Assembly: GCF_030651625.1 (NCBI RefSeq)
Contig: NZ_JAUSCF010000024.1
Span: 1-64,000 of the forward strand
Length of the DNA stretch: 64,000 nt
Direction of reading: 5' to 3'
Source: Hydrogenophaga sp.
Lineage (GTDB): Bacteria; Pseudomonadota; Gammaproteobacteria; Burkholderiales; Burkholderiaceae_C
Shown here one piece after another: positions 61,707-64,000 of this stretch (positions within the stretch are counted from its first letter, which is position 1; every line of letters begins with the position of its first letter). The position numbers and the translations under genes were made by a program. The notes under the pieces are model-generated. The model was not told the DNA's origin. It saw nothing but the letters and a program-made list of their open reading frames with translations, and did not search any database.

Positions 61707-62780
61707 ATGATGACCTCTGACGCGCACAGCTATCTGTCTGGCCTTTCAAATCCCTTCCCTTCATCCCGCGTGACAACCAGTCACAACCAGGCTTTTTCCA
61801 CGTTTCTCCCTTCCGGGTTCCGCAATCTGCGAAAGCAGCGCTACCGTGGGGAAGATTTCGATATTTCTGTCTCTGCGCTGAGCTCTGTGGACCAGGAGCA
61901 CATCCGGAAGCTCTATGGGTTTGCCAAGGGCATTTACGTTCGCTGGGTAGAGATGCGGGATGCGCCGGATTGGGACGCGCTGAGGAGGATGGTCCTTTCC
62001 TTCCTGTCGCCGCCCCTGTCCACATCGGCCAAAGAGCTTGGTGTGGACTCGCTGGCGCACTGTGCGCGGGGTGAGGCAGAGCAGGCGCTGGGCAAGGTGC
62101 TTCACGATCTTCGGGGTGGGGCCCTGATGCCGCTGCAACTCTACGCGCACATGGCCGAATGGGATGCCGATCCAGTGCATCTCCGAAGCGCGGCCTTCCT
62201 TGCCCGTGATCAGGCCAAGATCATGAGAAACGTGTTGCCGGATCTGGATCCAGAGGTCCGCAGCGCCGATGAGGCCGAGAAGCCCCACTACATCCAGGCC
62301 GTGGTGGAAAAGTGGGACTTGTTCCGGTTCGAACGCGCCAATCAGGCGCCGGGCCATGTCAACGTCACCTGTGCCTACGACGGGCTGCTGGCCTCCTGCT
62401 GCCTGGAGGCTTCTGCGGTCGACCGGATCGTCTACAACTACATCAACAACGCCATTCGATTCACCGCAGGTCCTGTCATCAACATGGAGATCGTTCCTGT
62501 CGGTGACCACGCGGTGCGTTGGATCGTGGCCAACCCCATCACCCCCGACCAGGCCGAGTGGCTCAAGAAGAGCACGAACGGGGATTTGTCCAGCCTGTTT
62601 CGGGGTGGGGTGACACGGGGAGGCAATGGCCTGGGTCTTTCAAACTGTGCCGACTTTGTGGCGGCAGCGTTTGGCCTGCCTGACATCAATGCCGCGCTGG
62701 AGGGCAAGTATCTGGGAGCGGTGGTGGAGGATGGCTGGTACCTGGCGTGGGCGCACTGGCCTTCCCTCTACACCCAATAA
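61707..62780 (+). CDS. Soluble histidine-kinase-like HATPase protein
   Basis: This 357-residue protein has no membrane segment. A possible H-box LGKVLHDLRGGALMPLQLYAHM (about residues 130-152) has HDLR as in kinases. An N-box DRIVYNYINNAIRFTAG (about 240) and a G2 box TRGGNGLGLSNCADF (about 307) follow. The G1 motif (DxGxG) is not visible; VRWIVANPITPDQ occupies the place. No receiver or response-regulator gene is adjacent. The N-terminal 100 residues are unrecognised. It could be a kinase of an atypical group, a phosphotransferase like ChpT, or an inactive scaffold. Confidence 0.75.
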   Translation: MMTSDAHSYLSGLSNPFPSSRVTTSHNQAFSTFLPSGFRNLRKQRYRGEDFDISVSALSSVDQEHIRKLYGFAKGIYVRWVEMRDAPDWDALRRMVLSFLSPPLSTSAKELGVDSLAHCARGEAEQALGKVLHDLRGGALMPLQLYAHMAEWDADPVHLRSAAFLARDQAKIMRNVLPDLDPEVRSADEAEKPHYIQAVVEKWDLFRFERANQAPGHVNVTCAYDGLLASCCLEASAVDRIVYNYINNAIRFTAGPVINMEIVPVGDHAVRWIVANPITPDQAEWLKKSTNGDLSSLFRGGVTRGGNGLGLSNCADFVAAAFGLPDINAALEGKYLGAVVEDGWYLAWAHWPSLYTQ

Positions 62781-62826
62781 ACAAGAGCGGCGGGCGCCAC
62801 CCGTTCCAGATCCGCGTATCTGCGCC

Positions 62827-63672
62827 TCAGCCCAGTTCCTTGAACCCCTGCAGGCGCGCCAGTGGTGTGAACTCGCCTGCCCGTTTGTCCTTCATGGCGG
62901 CAATGGATTCGCGCACGTGGGCGTTGCTCCAGATCGCGCCCTGCAGCCAGCCCATCTGGCGCAGGCTGTCTTCCACCGAGTGGTCGCGCGCATAGGTCAC
63001 CGCCTGCTTGGTGCCCCAGATGGCCACCGGGGGTTTGCTGGCGATTTCTCTGGCGCATTGCAGCGCGGCGGACACCGTGGCCTCGTGCGTGTCGAACACC
63101 TCGTTGACCAGGCCATAGGTCAGCGCCTTGCTGGCGGGCATACGTCGGCCCGTGTAGGCCATTTCCTTGACCACTGCAAACGGAATGAGCTTGGGCAGGC
63201 GCTGCAGTGTGCCCACGTCGGCCACCATGCCGATGTTGATTTCCTGGATGCAGAAGAAGGCGTCGGCACTCGCGTAGCGGATGCAGGCCGTGGTGACCAT
63301 GTCCACCGCGCCGCCAATGCAACCGCCCTGGATGGCGCAGATCACCGGGATGCGCAGGTTTTCAATCTTGGTGAAAGTGGCCTGCATGTCGGTGAGCAGG
63401 TCGAAGATGGCGGCCCGGCCTTCGGGGCTCTGGTCGTCCATCTGGATGGCCCCGGCAAAGGTTTCCAGTGCCATGCCTGCGCTGAAATGCTTGCCGGTAC
63501 TGCTGATGACCAGTGCCCGGGCCGTTCCTTCGTTGTGAAGGGTCGTGAGCACCTCGTCCAGCTCGCGCCAGAACGTGGGATGCATGGTGTTCATGGCCTC
63601 CGGGCGGTTGAGCACCAAGTGGGCGACTTGGTCTTCAAGCCTGAATTCGAAGCATTGAATGTCTGATTGCAT
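62827..63672 (-). CDS. Enoyl-CoA hydratase/isomerase, dienoyl-CoA isomerase type
   Basis: This 281-residue crotonase has the acyl-CoA oxyanion segments KHFSAGMALE and GGCIGGAVDMVTTACIRYAS. The segment FCIQEINIGMVADVGTLQRLPK matches the delta3,5-delta2,4-dienoyl-CoA isomerase (ECH1) pattern, with Asp, Glu and Asp at the known catalytic places. It would reposition double bonds in beta-oxidation of unsaturated fatty acids. The start at 63672 (MQSDIQCFEF) is used. The upstream region holds paired palindromes. Confidence 0.9.
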   Translation of the reverse strand: MQSDIQCFEFRLEDQVAHLVLNRPEAMNTMHPTFWRELDEVLTTLHNEGTARALVISSTGKHFSAGMALETFAGAIQMDDQSPEGRAAIFDLLTDMQATFTKIENLRIPVICAIQGGCIGGAVDMVTTACIRYASADAFFCIQEINIGMVADVGTLQRLPKLIPFAVVKEMAYTGRRMPASKALTYGLVNEVFDTHEATVSAALQCAREIASKPPVAIWGTKQAVTYARDHSVEDSLRQMGWLQGAIWSNAHVRESIAAMKDKRAGEFTPLARLQGFKELG

Positions 63673-63761
63673 GGTGATCTTCAGCCTGAGTGAATGAGCG
63701 GTGGCCCCGGAGATGGGTGATTGTGTCAAGCGCTCGGTGGCTCGCTATGTCTCTTGGGTGT

Positions 63762-63892
63762 CTTGATCTATCTGTCATGGACAAAATTGATTGACGAACG
63801 CAAACCGCAGGTCGATGGACCTCGAAATTGCTGCACCGCTGATACTTGAAATAGTTTGTCATAGACAAAAACAATCCGGGTGATAGATCAAG
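63762..63892. promoter_or_regulatory. Paired operator region at the right edge
   Basis: Two palindromic cores, TGTCATGGACA (63773-63783) and TGTCATAGACA inside TTTGTCATAGACAAA (63855-63869), lie between an 11-bp inverted pair CTTGATCTATC (63762-63772) and GATAGATCAAG (63882-63892). The layout suits a divergent promoter bound by a dimeric regulator at two sites. It stands upstream of the dienoyl-CoA isomerase gene and of whatever lies beyond the right edge. Confidence 0.6.
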
Positions 63893-63947
63893 TTTCCCTG
63901 TGGAACGTCGAAACCCCATCAGCGACAGTTTGTGCCACGGAGCTTCC

Positions 63948-64000
63948 GTGCCGACGCGCAAGACCTGCACCCGGAAGGCGTTGCAGGCGATTCAACAATT
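63948..64000 (+). CDS. Possible start of a CDS cut by the window edge
   Basis: A GTG at 63948 with CGGAG 5-6 bp upstream opens a frame reading MPTRKTCTRKALQAIQQ to the window end. The basic N-terminus would suit a DNA-binding protein, perhaps the regulator of the palindromes beside it, but 17 codons are not enough for identification. An earlier in-frame GTG lies at 63900. Confidence 0.3.
   Translation, partial: MPTRKTCTRKALQAIQQ

Noticed and set aside
1-64000. CRISPR arrays, prophage, defence islands, rRNA operon, replication origin
   Set aside because: No regularly spaced repeats, phage structural genes, cas or restriction genes, rRNA sequence or DnaA-box clusters were seen.

Overview
The window looks like chromosome of a GC-rich betaproteobacterium of the family Comamonadaceae, most like Hydrogenophaga. 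The basis is its gene content and order: a Burkholderiales-type aa3 oxidase cluster running from a DUF2244 gene to an SCO gene, a MoxR/GNAT/VWA cluster, trmL near comF, a PPi-dependent phosphofructokinase, and intergenic palindromic repeats of a kind common in that family. The species is inferred; no rRNA gene is present. Gene density is high and almost everything is chromosomal housekeeping. The only intact mobile element is one IS481-family insertion sequence.

Layout. 1-1.5 kb: a membrane histidine kinase gene cut off at its 3' end by a fragment of an IS3-type orfA. 1.6-3.5 kb: tRNA-Arg(CCU), then a LysR regulator divergent from an FMN azoreductase. 3.6-9.9 kb: tamA-tamB for outer-membrane protein assembly. 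9.9-12.6 kb: MoxR ATPase, GNAT and VWA genes. 12.7-22.0 kb: cytochrome c4, a thiolase of PcaF type, a lipoprotein, a TRIC-like channel, a TauE/SafE transporter, an orphan ParA, MaoC, trmL, comF and a BioC-like protein. 22.2-32.4 kb: the cytochrome c oxidase cluster, with structural subunits, copper chaperones (CtaG, SCO and a second SCO-like protein), heme A synthesis (CtaA, CtaB) and SURF1. 32.5-42.8 kb: an orphan Bug protein, an iron-sulfur reductase, an epimerase-like protein, a cation antiporter, tRNA-Leu(CAA), cysM, a Nudix hydrolase, TusA, a degenerate hydroxyacid dehydrogenase and valS. 43.0-44.8 kb: the IS481 element sitting in a mosaic palindromic repeat. 44.8-47.4 kb: a small aromatic-catabolism operon (VOC, FAD hydroxylase, DUF2783). 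47.6-51.1 kb: yaaA, a prolyl-4-hydroxylase-like oxygenase, an alpha/beta hydrolase and queF. 51.5-53.3 kb: an RRM protein, a Crp-family regulator and an Mpo1-like protein. 53.3-58.4 kb: an ECF sigma/anti-sigma pair downstream of genes for an exported globin, a cupredoxin and a DUF3034 protein, divergent from a Tat-exported ferritin-like protein and a DUF3455 lipoprotein. 58.5-64 kb: a histone-deacetylase-like amidohydrolase, PPi-PFK, a DUF1161 protein, an unusual soluble histidine-kinase-like protein, a dienoyl-CoA isomerase, and a promoter region with paired operators.

Regulation visible in the DNA. Two perfect FNR-type boxes (TTGAT-N4-ATCAA) lie directly upstream of the two aerobic-respiration transcription units, cytochrome c4 and coxB. 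Both are placed where binding would be expected to repress rather than activate, which suggests a shared oxygen-dependent control. Rho-independent terminators are clear after azoR, coxC, tRNA-Leu and the RRM gene.

The most system-like novelty is the 53.3-58.4 kb set of exported heme, copper and ferritin-like proteins carrying its own ECF sigma factor. Other points of interest are the IS481 insertion exactly in the loop of a 14-bp hairpin, the dispersed intergenic repeat family, the HATPase protein without a recognisable G1 box, and the paired TGTC-N3-GACA sites near the right end.
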